DNA of 64,000 nucleotides, taken from Aaosphaeria pasadenensis. Lineage: Eukaryota > Ascomycota > Dothideomycetes > Pleosporales. Positions 24,913 to 36,442 of the stretch are shown here, one piece after another. Within the stretch, counting starts at the first letter, position 1. Every line of letters begins with the position of its first letter. The stretch is taken from positions 620,001-684,000 of the forward strand of contig JAKLMB010000020.1 in the NCBI GenBank assembly GCA_022813625.1, written 5' to 3'. The notes beneath the pieces were generated by a model, which saw only the letters and a program-made list of their open reading frames with translations, did not search any database and was not told the DNA's origin. The translations under genes and the position numbers were made by a program.

Positions 24913-27900
24913 TCATGAGGACGATGGTGGTGTCTTGGGCAGAAGCGCGTTGGGACCGAGCATGGAAGGAATAGGTTTGCGCCTTGCTTTAGACTGTGGG
25001 ATGCGCGGAACACCTTGGATCACGCGGGGTTCTTTCATTAAAGTTGGATCCAATTTTGCTGGGACTGGAAGAAGATTAGTCGACTGTAGCGAGTAAAATG
25101 AGCGAGGAAACTTACTGCGCTTGATGATGGTCCTGTAGTCGCCAGGGAAGCGCGAGCTAGGTGGATTTGCGGCCGCGGTACGCCAAAGATGATCCGTCGT
25201 GTCAGAGAGGAAATCAACCTTCGCTTTGTGGAAGAAAGACGACTTCCCACGATTGCGCTTAGCAAGAATAATCTCATCGAAAAGCTTGATCGAAGGGTCA
25301 TCAGGGCGTTTGCTCTCGCGTTCATGAATGAATTCGTTCAGGCCCTGTGTTTGCTGCAACATGACCATATATTGCATGTTCTCATTAGGCATGCTTTTCA
25401 TGAATTCGTCCATCTTGAAATGGTATATAAGACCGGATTTCTTTTGGTCGCCACTTGCAGGGACAAGGTAGCGCCGATATGTGTAAAGGAGACTGGCGAA
25501 GCAACGCACGAATGATGCGCGCACTTGATCCGGACGGAAAGCAGCCGGACAGACAAGGCTGATGGTAGGCGCACAGCGGCGGTGAGCATATGTACTACAC
25601 CCTACTGATTGTTAGAGACGTGATAGAAAATCTAGAAGGTCGGTTCATCTTACCTGAACAGCGATACATGCCCTCATCTGACTTCTCTTCGCAGACGGAA
25701 CACGCGGCTTTGTCTTCATAGTGTCTCCATTGCAGACAATGGCCTTCTTGCCAAAGAGTTGTATCTGTGTTGCGCACCGGCTGCATGGCCATTCCTGGCA
25801 TGATGGTAGATGCTGCAAGCGTGGACTGCGCGTATACCGAAGGTGCGTATGCAGATGGTGCATGGAGTTCATGACTCAAAGAAGACGTAGACATGCTAGG
25901 TGCATGTCCAAGGAAAGGTTGACTTGGACGCCGCATGGTAGGTTTACGGTCAAAACCAAACTGTCGTTCTGCTCTTAGAAAGGCTGTCATTGACCATGGG
26001 AAAGTGGTACTTACGGAAGAGCTCCTCCTGGAGGCAGTCTCAAAATGACCGGATCGCTTCTCACGTAGGTTCGCTTGGAGAGCAAATGCCGAGTCGCTGC
26101 GAGAGATAGGTGTACTAGGGAGTGGAGGGAAAACCTGAGAGATCGGCGATACCCTGGGAGACGGCGGGGAATGTTCAAAGTTCTTCACCGTGGTCGCTGT
26201 AGATGGCCTATCGTTCCCACGGCTTTGGGCACTCGACTGCAAAAATGCGTTATAGATCAAGGGACGTGCGTTTGTTGGTCCATAAGAACCGAACGAGGTC
26301 GAATTGAGTCCAACATAGGTCGAGATTGTGTTGGGATGTGCGCGATGTGAGAAAACATTGGGGTTCTCTGAACAGAACGCATCGTGTGGGAATGACCCTA
26401 TAGCATATGCTGGAGGCCCGGTCGGCACACCAAAACGCGTATGATGGGGCGCAGAATGCTGAAGCAAGGCAGTGAGCTTCCGTCGCTGCTGGCGTGGAAG
26501 TGCTACTGGTGCGGGGCCATTGGAAACAATGGAATCGTTGTCTAGATCAACGAGGACGTACTCGTCATCAGGATAATCCGCGGGCTCATATCTCCGCTCG
26601 ATGCCAACAATGTAAGGACATGGAGCCTCAATAGTTTGTACCAGACGCGCTGGCAGGACCGGAATGAAGACACCATGCCACTTGAAAGGATATATCAAAT
26701 TCGTTATCGCCATGCTGGCGAGATGCAACATGGCTGTGTGGGAGGAGAGAAGGATGATCCTGGACTCCTGCAATACATATTCGAACAGAGACACGATGTT
26801 GGGGATCGAGAGGCAACGGAAGAGGCCGTAAATGTCAATGTTTCGTGAGCCGGGTAGCTCGTTGACTGCCTCTTTTCGGGCATAGAGCCGTAGTTCTCGC
26901 ACGGCGACTTCGACCTGCGTAATGGAGGTCATGGGGCTCAGTGCTTCAGCGCAGAGGTTGATGACATATCTTTCCAGGGGCTGCCACATGCCAATACGTG
27001 GAGAGCTTGGGGGGATCCGCATCACGACACCGTCAGTCATTGGGACAACGACTGCTTTCAGCCATTCCTTCCAGAAAGGCGTCAAGCTTGCATCTCTACC
27101 CATCACGCCATAGGCGCGGGGGATCCAAAGACCTGTGTCGCCGTCGGTAAGGCCTTCGATCTTGGAAGCGGCACCATGTCTGACTGGGCGTAATAAGTCA
27201 GTCATGAGGCCGATCTTCTCCTCTACCGCGCTGATCTCTTCCTCCAAGTTCTCGCGCTCTTCGGACTCATATGCGATGGTTGGAAGCATAGCTAGAAGGC
27301 GCGACAATTTGGCTCTCTCTAGCGCGAGTCGCTCTCCCAAGCTACTGGCAAGTTCGCGCTCCTCTGCATTCATGTGCAATCTCCTCCATTCTTCGCATTG
27401 TCGTTCCAGTCCCTCCGCGGCGGTGAGGTTCAGAGGCAACCAAACAATCATGCAGATGCCGTACAGTTTAGAATTGTCTCCATTTGTCATGGCGAATCCA
27501 TGCCACGAGGTCTTTGGCCGCTCGTCGGACGACACGACGTTTACATCGTTCGGGAAAGCGAACATGGGTACATAATCCGGGAACGGGTGTCTCCTCTTCA
27601 TTTCCTCGACCATGTTCTTGGGTGGGTAGCGATCTAGGAGAACGGGCTCGTAGCGGCGGAGTAAGGGGTGCATGTTCGGCGATTGGTTAAAGGGTTGCGG
27701 CGCTGGAATGACCGAATTGTACCCTGACAGCCTCTTGGAGGTCCGTACAGATGCTGTGCTCGTATTAGAGTTCCTGAGTTACAAGAAATGGAATGCGCAC
27801 CACAAATCAGGAGCCAACGATCAAAGGATCTCGATGCACGTTGCCGAACATTGATCGATCGAAATGGACTTACCTTGTCGAGCCATGGAGGGCTGTCTTT

Positions 27901-28516
27901 TCAGACTGCTCTGCATGGTAGAGAGACGGCGCCGAATGCTGCCGACACCGGCTTTGAGATTTCCACCTCCATCTTCGGGGGCATGCTGGATGCGCTGGGG
28001 TTTCGGCCGTGAGCTCCGTGTAGGGCGGTTTTGCTGCGCAACGCCCGCTGCGGTGAATTGGATCTCCTCCAAAAAGGTATCGCGTTCCGAGGCGAACTTG
28101 CGCAAGGCATTGTCGAAATCGACGTCGTTGAGGCCAGAGCCACCGATTTGAACGCCTTTGATCGTGGTGCTACTCCGGTTACTGGCTGATTGTTTAGGTT
28201 CTGGACCAATAATAGTGCCGACAGAATTACGATTATCAAAGCTTAGGCGCCCGGACTTTCGCTTGATGCTGTCGCCATTGGATAGACCCTCCTGGCTCTT
28301 TGGGCGTATTGGGTCGGTTTCGAGAGCTCGATCCTCCTCAATCGTCTCGTCAACATCAATGGCAGGCGGGGAAGACAACGGGGAAGGAAGGCCGGTGGGC
28401 TGCAGGCGCTCGTCGTAAACCTGCGAAGATTCGATGCCAGATATGAAGAAGTAGTCGGCGAGTGGGGCGGAAGAGCCGTCGCCTTGGGGTTGGTGTTGTG
28501 GTTTGGCTGGCGCCAT
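24913..28516 (-). CDS. DENN-domain Rab GEF with embedded C1-type zinc finger
   Basis: Predicted 1106-residue guanine-nucleotide exchange factor of the AEX-3/DENN class, acting on Rab GTPases in membrane traffic. Exons (minus) are 28516-27874, 27753-26015, 25960-25654, 25601-25116 and 25058-24913. Residues 1 to about 215 are disordered. uDENN follows (PPKNMVEEMKRRHPFPDYVPMF, KLYGICMIVWLP), then cDENN (YGLFRCLSIPNIVSLFEYVLQESRIILLSS, LIYPFKWHGVFIPVLP). A Ser-rich linker leads to a C1-like finger (HCLQWRHY, CSVCEEK, and after splicing YRCSGCSTYAHRRC), then dDENN (RASFVRCFASLLYTYRRYL, SKRPDDPSIKLFDEIILAKRN). Two introns (54 and 57 nt) are multiples of three without stops, so retention would only lengthen the protein. 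The upstream in-frame extension lacks an ATG. Confidence 0.9.
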
Positions 28517-29848
28517 GATGGGGGGAAAAGGGAAGGGGAGGGGAGGGGGGGAATTGTAGCTACTATAGCTGGAACATAGGATATCCAAAAAAGGATGTCG
28601 GGCGAGAGGGAATATTCGGCGAAGGGTCGCGCGCAGCGGGGGAGGAGAACAATAACGAGGGTCTGAGTCGAGGTCGAGAGCTCCGAGGTGGGTGGGCGGT
28701 CGTCGATCAGGTCATCTGGGATTGGACGCCCTCCTCAACGGTGTTTTGTGCGAGGTAGGCGTACAGCGAAAGGTTTATGTGGGTTGCGTATTGTATGCAG
28801 GCAGAGTACGGGGCATCAAGGCACGAGAGCTTGAATATTTGTTGTGCAACGTCGATGGTAGCAGGGTGGCTGATAGACGGTCGCTGAGTGGTTGCGTCTC
28901 TTATCTTGATTTTCTCAGATTGGGAGGGGAAAGGGAGAAGGAGCCACGAGTGGTGGGCTGTTGGCGTCGTGTGGTTGTTGTTGTGGTAGCGGTTATAGGA
29001 TGAAGGAAGATACACCAGCGGCGGCGGTGGACGACGAGGACGGAGGAGTTCGACGAGGACGCGGAGGAGGACGGTAGTGGAAGTACAGAGGCAGAAGAAA
29101 AAAGAGGACGAGGAAGAGGTGGAAAGACAAGGCTAGAAGAATAGCAGGCACCGGCTGGCTGGATTGAGGTCGAGAGTAGCGAGAATAGCGAGAGAGTAGA
29201 GGAGGATTTGTTTGGATGGTACTCGTAGCTGGTGGTGTCTAGCCCTCCCGCTGTCTCGATATCTCTCTATATTCTCTCTCTCTCTTTGCTGGTAGGAGTG
29301 CGGTAGTGAGGAGGAATTAGTGCAGGTAAGAAAGTAGTATGGAGTTGAGTACGGAAGTAGTTGTTGGTGGTTAAGAGTGAGGTGGGTAGACCTCTGAAGG
29401 TAGGTAGGGGAGAGGTAGAGAAGAGAATGAGTAGAGTAGAGCAATTAGGTGTTGTACTCGTAGCAGCAAATAGATACGAGCAAGTACCTAGGTAACATGA
29501 ACTACCTAACTAGTTAGTACTCGTAGTTACGACAGGGTAGTGGAGTGGGAGTGGGAGTGGGAGTGTGTGTAGTGGTGGAGGTGGTGGTAGTGAATTGAGT
29601 GTAGTGGTGGTATTAGTGGTAAGGATTTTGGACGGGTCCCTGAAGCAGAGCACGAGTAACAAAGAAACAAGAACCCACTACTGTGTAAGGAGGGACACCG
29701 CTTTCTATTCCTCAACCTTTTCAGGAATCGTCTCCCTAAATCCACCAGCTGCTAATTAGAGAAAAGTAATAAACTAACCTGGTGCGGACATTTCTTGTGG
29801 TTGTGCGGTTGCGCGGTCGTGCGGTCACTAAGGAATACTGGTAGCCCT

Positions 29849-30004
29849 GGTGGTGGTGGTGGTGGTGGTGGTGGTTGTCCAACTTGTATGGGTCAAAGTC
29901 CCCCTAATCCCAAAACTCTCTCAGCATGTGCATCCTCTCTCTTCCACCTTCCACCCTCCATCAACCCTCCATCCACCACCACCACCACCACCACCACCAC
30001 CACC
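29849..30004. repeat. inverted GGT/ACC trinucleotide tracts
   Basis: A (GGT)9 tract at about 29849-29875 is followed about 97 bp later by an (ACC)10 tract at about 29974-30004. The two tracts are reverse complements and could pair as a stem of about 27 bp. Confidence 0.85.
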
Positions 30005-31224
30005 TCTACTCTTAATATTACCCTCTCCCTCCACCAAAAGATCAAGATCAGGACCCAAGACCAAGACCAAGACTAATGCAGAAGCCGGCTTTCCCACTAT
30101 CCACCTCTCCAGCTCTCCAGCTCCCCACTCTTCCAACGACCCACTCATTCACCCTCCAAGTCACCCTCCGTTTATGCTCTCATCCATCCATATCTACCAG
30201 TACACTACAACAGTAATACACTACACAAGAAACTACAATACACTACAGTTCACTATCCCCAGCTGCCCAGCCCAGCATCATTCTCCCCAGCCCTCTCCAC
30301 TGGGCTGGCTTGAACTCGGCTATCACTCCGGAGCATCTTGGTACTGCTTTCATTTTTGGTACTGCACTCCCTATCCTTTTCGTCCCAGTTTTAGAGTACG
30401 AGGTACATACTCCGCACATACGACTACCCGATTAGATCGACAGACCAACCTAATTACAGCCTGCATCTGCATCTGCTTGATATGCTACGAGGTTTTGTAC
30501 ATACTCGTAGTCGTAGTAGATGCACCTGTTCTGCGTTGTGTACTACTACCCTGCAAGGCACACCGCACCACTACCCGCACGGCGCCATCCATCGTTGCAA
30601 TGGAAGAAAAACCGTTCGAGCCCTTCTAACTTCTCCATCGAGTGCCCTATGCAGGAATCGACTCCGCAACAGAACACTACCATATACCCTATCTATGAGT
30701 ATATCCGTTCCTAACCATCGCCAAATACGACTCTACCTCCCACTTGGTACAGGTAGGATTCGTTCAGAAACACCTTCTAACCCATCACAGTCCAAGAGCA
30801 CCCTGAGGGAGCGGGCCCGCCTCTAACAACAGTGGCGCCAGGGGCCCAGAAATCGTCCAAACAGACCAGACGCGGCATAGCACTGCTGCTCGCCTTACCT
30901 CTTTCTGGATGTTTCATGCGTTTTCATGCAACATCCATGCTCGCTGGCATCCCGATCCAGCACCCACCTGGGAGGGGAAGGGAATGGTCTCTCGACTGTG
31001 TATGGCACGAACCTCCACGCCACCCGCCAGCGAAATTCTCCAACCCATCCATCCTACTCGTAATTTCAAACCGTCCCTCGTGGATGGTGTGCATGCAATT
31101 TATAGAACTATAATTCCTACAGATACAGATAACATGGCCTCCCTGCCAATACAATCGCATAGTGCAATGGGTAAATCGGAATCTCGTTCATGAAGATAGG
31201 GGCCTTGACCCACGTTCAGGTCCA

Positions 31225-31277
31225 GCAAAGCGCAGCGGAACGCAACGCAGCGCAACGCAACGCAATGCAAAGCAAAG
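31225..31277. repeat. AACGC-type pentanucleotide array
   Basis: Units CGCAG, AACGC, CGCAA and TGCAA repeat over about 50 bp in non-coding DNA. Confidence 0.7.
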
Positions 31278-33938
31278 AGCAACTAGCAGAACGCTGTACG
31301 GGACTGCGGCAGCTTCTTAACGGTGAACTCCTTCTGCACCCAATGTGATAAACACAGCAATCGTCGCATGGGGGTTAGTCTCCTCTACTCTCGTCGTTTA
31401 ATCCATCAACCGAGCTGCTGAAGACCTCCACAAGGTGACGACCCCTGCGTTTGGAGGCAACACTTTGACGCCTCGCATCCGCTTCGCGAAACGACCCGTG
31501 CGTGCATACAGACCGACATGTAAATTACATACCGTGAATGGCTTTTGTACAATGTGCTACAAACACAACATGTACATGTATGTACCTATGTACCGGGACG
31601 TTGTTGACATCCCATACCATCCATATGCACGCTGCGCTGTCTAGATTGTCTGTGGCTGTCCTTCCCGTCTCCAAGCACAGATAACTACAGCACCCAGACA
31701 CGGGACGTAAAGGGTAACAAAGGGAGCTAATGCAGGTGATAAGGGTACAAGTAACCTCGTACATTTTCTACAAGTATCTCAAGCGGCAAAAGAAAAGAAA
31801 AGATAATCCCACGATATGGAGTACGATCAACCCCAAAAAAATCCATACGCGAGGGGTTTTGTCGATCTACACAGTAGATACCGTCCGACAAACAACAAGA
31901 TATCAGAAACGGTTAATCGATTGTTTCATCTCCCTCCGCATCGGAGCAAGCACCCAGGACAGGGTAGATAAACATGCAACTCCCTCGCTACTCAACTGCG
32001 ATTTGCGCAAAATTAACCATACACGACCGCACACTCCGTGGTTCCAACAATTTACGCTGCTAGGCATTCGGCGAATATTAAAAGAAGCTACCACCACCCG
32101 ACCAATTTTATTTCTAGGTACATGTTCAAGAAAAGATGCTCCACTATTACCTCTCCCGTTTTCGTTCGGCCGTGATTTACTTACGAGGTACGGAGTACGA
32201 TGTGTTGTCCAAGACTCTCCCAGGTCCATCCTGTCGTCATTCGGGATTTCCCCAATTCCCAAGTAATCAAAAATGACCCATAGGGAAATGATCTCTTGTC
32301 CCATCAATTTCCAATCTCTGGACCCTGAAATGATTTGCCGCTTGCTGCTGGACCCTCAAATCGTTCATCAATTTAACTTCACGCTGGACCCCCTTTTTTC
32401 CTTCCTTTTTTTTCTGTAGGTAAACAAGATGAATGCAAAGCACGCACATAGCTCATTCATGTCGATCGATCGATCTATCGAACAAAATATGGAGTCGATA
32501 AACCGTACCTTAGTCTAACAAAAAAAGCAAAAAAGTTGACAATCCAGGATAGTACGGTCGGAAAACCTTAATTCCTTTTTCTCTGCCCTTTCGTTAGTCA
32601 AAAGATTTCCTTTTTCTTTTTCCTTCCAGGCTTCCCCACGATCTTCGATGCCCAGTTCACGCGCTCGCTTGTGATGGACGTGTCGGCTCGCTGTACCCGG
32701 AACAAGCGAGACGACTTGGAAAGGAAAGATCTTGGGGGATTGGGGAGGTTAAGAGAAGGGGAAAAGAAAAGAAGAGATTTGATAATCGATGATCTTCCCT
32801 TGTGTCTTTCATTACATGAATTTTCGAAAACAGTACGGAGTATGTTGTCGTAGCATGTCTACAACAATACATACATAGGTAACTTAGCACTATCATCATT
32901 ATCTTCACATGAAATGCCAATATCAGGATCCTAACCAAGCGAGAAACACTCAATCTCAAACAATCCATCCCTTCCCTTGTCTTCCTTCCCGTCTGACGCG
33001 CATACAATTACATACATAGATAACAATAAGTTCCTTTATAATAATCCCAATATCAATATCATACCGACGCACCGACGCACGCACGCACTCGCTCGCATAC
33101 ATATCAAATTAACCATCAATCAAATCCTCAATCCCGGCACCACGGCACGATAGCGTTAAAATGGAAAGTAGCCCGTATGCAGATACAAATGATAAACGAC
33201 GTTTTTTGGTGACGGGAGAAGAAAGGGGGGTGTTTGTTAATGAACGGTTTGTTTAGAGGTTGGTTTTTTTATATTACGCAATTAAATTTCCGTGTGGTGA
33301 TGTAGGGTAAGGGGTGTATGTATATAGGCTAGATGATATTGTTACTCTTTTCGCGTGCGTGCATGCCTTTTTATGTGTATGATAGAATTGGTTGTTTTTG
33401 TTGAATGGCATGTCTATATGTGATGATATATGTGTGTGTGTCTACATACATCTAACAATTATTCTTCATTCGTTTCGGGATCTCCCCGTGCGCGAATCCC
33501 TTCATTCCTTGACAATGCAGCACCCAGGTTGGTGGCAGCGGCGTTGGGGGAAGGTATCCGGTTGGCTCGTGTCGAGAGTCGAAAGGTCCCGGTGGACGGT
33601 GTGATTTGCTTTCTTGTATGCCGATGACTTGGATCCCGTTTGTTTTGTACTCCTCCTGTATGTGGATACATGTGGGTGGGATCACCCGCGGGATGAAGAG
33701 AGTTCTTGTTGGGGTTGGATGTCGATGGTGCTGGTGTTGATGATGATATGATACATGTACAGGCAGCGGTGTTTTTCTTCTTTCCTTACAGATAGCTTGG
33801 CCCGGACGGAGAGTCTCTGGTGGGTTGCTTGGGAGGTTGTTTTCCTTCTTTACGTCGCCCATTGACCCGTGACTTTTCTTGAAGACAACTTTAATCACCA
33901 ATTCACCTATTCCATGCCTTCCCCTTGAGTCTGCATAC

Positions 33939-35416
33939 TCAACGCCTGCTTGTGAGCCACCCCGTGCTCAATGACCCTCGATCCCCCAGCGCGCTACGCC
34001 ACTGGATCGCGAGTTGGCCTAGGACCGTCCTACCATCTCCCGGTGGTATTTTTCCCGCTGTTGGCGCCTGGTCGTCGTCTGTTTCCTCGCCGTCCTGTTG
34101 CTGCTGTTTATGTTCAAGGAGAAATGCAACCTGGACTACGTCGCGTGGATTCAATATCGGAAAATTGAGTGGGCGCGGGCTTCCAGGGGATGGCATGTCC
34201 CAATTCAGCGATATCGATTTGAAGGGGGGTTTTGGATTAAGTTTGACTGCCTGTTTGGATCGTTAGCCTTGCCATTGAAAGCTATTCTTCCAGGAAACCC
34301 AATGTGGGGTTGATTTGGCGTGCATGGTAAGGGTGAGCGAGTTGCGAAGTTGACCCGGCATGTCGGAGTGACTTCCGTTGGCAACTTGTAACTATGGTTC
34401 AACAGCTTACAGCCGACAGAGCGAGTGTAAAACCACGCAAGTAGTAGTTGGACGTGAAACCAAGCAGCGAATGAATAGTCGGACTCGAAATAGCTTGTGG
34501 AATGTTTGCAACATAGCGAAGAGACGCAGGGAACGTCCTACAATACACTAACGGCCAGCACGACGGGTGAGATGTATGCATGCACGACGTCGTTCCAGAG
34601 TGGCAGGTTTTCCGTGTAGCGTGATGTTGTGGTGGACGACCAGATGGAGAGATGAGAAAACCACATACCTCAAAAGACACCGCCGCCTCCCCCATGTTCT
34701 CTAATTGTGCTTCTAATAGAAACTTGGGCGTACCCCCTTTAACGCTGATCTCGCCTGCCTTCGTGCGCACGCTCAGGAGCTGTTGCGCAACGAATTGATA
34801 TAATTTCCTGAACGTTCTGACTCTTCCACCGCTAGCTCTTCCTTCGCCTGCTAGAATCGTCTCAGTGTATGTGACCGTAACCGCAAGAACATGATTTCCT
34901 TCCTCTTTCAATTCGAATCGGAGTATCTTCTGTAGTGAATCTCCTGGCCCAGGCGACAATCCCTCTTCTTCGTCATCTGCAGAGCTGAGTTCGAGTGCTG
35001 TTCCAGATGGTGTTGATGGCGTTTGCATGTCTCCCTGTATCCTTACACCACTTATGCTTCGTGTCGTGTCGGTAGGATCCACCTCGTTGTTCGCACATAG
35101 TGTACATGCGAATGTCTCGCCGACGTATGCGCTTCCAAAGGCTTCCGGAAGATTCAGGGCCGGGCTGATTATGAAATTGTCGTCTGTGTTATCAGAAGGG
35201 TATGCGAGAGAGGCTTTGGGAGATATGCCCAATGCTGCAGCGTTTGGAAGCGGGTACTGGAGTGCGAGTGAGGGTCGGGAGAGCCTAGTTATGGATCAGC
35301 TTGTGGTTGAGACGGCAGGGCTATATCTGAGATGTTAAATACCGTAGGACTTTGAGGCTCACGGAATGCGGAGTCTTCAGGCCTTCGCCCGTAGACTGGT
35401 TCCGCTGGTGAGCCAT
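33939..35416 (-). CDS. TRAPPC13: TRAPP complex subunit TRAPPC13 (DUF974)
   Basis: Predicted 333-residue subunit of the TRAPP vesicle-tethering and Rab-GEF machinery (ER-Golgi traffic and autophagy in the family). Exons (minus) are 35416-35343, 35284-34669 and 34250-33939. The start is the ATG giving MAHQRNQSTGEG, just before the conserved SVSLKVLRLSRPSL. Family features include LNLPEAFGSAYVGETFACTLC, FRKLYQFVAQQLLSVRTK and FLLEAQLENMGEAAVSFE. After a 418-nt intron come VKLNPKPPFKSISLNWD, LNPRDVVQVAFLLE and the C-terminal LAIQWRSALGDRGSLSTGWL. The two halves join without loss when compared with the animal family, so no exon seems hidden in the long intron. The gene is divergent from the SET gene; their start codons are separated by 231 bp. 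Confidence 0.9.
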
Positions 35417-35647
35417 ATCGTCATTCAGCGCATGTTCGTCGTGGAATCCCTTGGAGCTGGGGCTGGGGACAGGACTTGGGACTTGAGGATGACGGATGCG
35501 GTGGGGCAGAGGGCAGCCCCAATCAACTCTCTGCGAGCTAAACCACTCTAAAACTAAAATCGGTCTTGCTACTGCACTGTAAAGAACAAATTCAAATCCC
35601 AATGCAATACGCAGCGCACAATTAACAATTGGATCCTGGGAACACCT

Positions 35648-36301
35648 ATGGACACGACTGGAGCTTCCGGTGCATCGAATTCGCACATTCCGCTGCTGCG
35701 ATGCGCGGATCTGATGATCATAACCGATACTCCTAAAGGTGAGCAATCCATAAACCTTCCGTCTAGATAGGATGAAGCCTAATTGAAGCAAGGACGTGGA
35801 GTTTTTGCTTCAAAGGATATCCCAGCCAAAACTATACTAGATGTATCACCTGTATTGGTGCTGGGACAGGAGGAAAATGTAAAGCATATCGAGCATACAT
35901 CACTTTACCACTACACATAGTAAGAGCGCAGAATATACACTGTCCATGCCTGTGTTGAATACGTTATAGCAATTGGCCTATTCTGGACAGGGACGGGCAA
36001 AAGAAGGTCGCTCAAGCGGTGATATTTGGTCTTGGGAGTATGTTCAACCATTCTCTTCAAGACCAAAATGTAGTGTGGGAACGCGACGCAGAACGTTTGA
36101 TAGTCACTTACCGAACGCTACACGACGTGAAAGCTGGAGAGGAGCTTTGTGAGTGCGCGAGATAACTATTAATTACGCTTATTGATCATGTTAGGCATAT
36201 CATACGGATCGCATTTAACCTTCAAAGACGCAGACGCAGTAGTTGCTCCTCCCACCGAATCGGACGGTATCCACCAACTGAACCAGATACAGCTCGACTA
36301 A
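35648..36301 (+). CDS. small SET-domain protein (probable lysine methyltransferase)
   Basis: Predicted 167-residue protein assembled from four short exons: 35648-35738, 35793-35919, 35970-36148 and 36195-36301. The introns are 54, 50 and 46 nt, with GT-AG ends and a summed frame divisible by three. Splicing yields the SET order: TDTPKGRGVFASKDIPA (SET-N), HYTYNWPILD, then GLGSMFNHS with QNVVWERD (the NH motif lining the AdoMet site), and DVKAGEELCISYG at the C-terminal end (the ELxxxYG motif). The short length and lack of pre- and post-SET cysteines place it with the stand-alone fungal SET proteins whose substrates are mostly unknown. Target (histone or non-histone) cannot be told. The gene converges with UPF0662, leaving 141 bp between the stop codons. 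Confidence 0.88.
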
Positions 36302-36442
36302 AACCGTACATGCGGACATAAAATACATGAGGCGTATTATAATCAGACAAGTCCTGCAAAAAGCATAGCTATCCCTTGTACGAATGCGACTGTCGCCACT
36401 TGTGCACTCCTAGAGTCGAATCGACCCGAAGTTTCGCATCGA

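Larger units (their letters stand above)
28517..33938. other. 5.4-kb gene-free microsatellite-rich block
   Basis: Lies upstream of the DENN gene and downstream of TRAPPC13. The first kilobase is pyrimidine-rich on the minus strand, like a long promoter and leader for the DENN gene. The rest contains simple repeats (GGT/ACC inverted tracts, an AACGC-type pentamer array, CGCA repeats near 33070-33095), poly-T tracts and copies of the GTACGGAGTAC palindrome. No ORF on either strand shows protein-like features. A non-coding RNA cannot be excluded. Confidence 0.6.
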
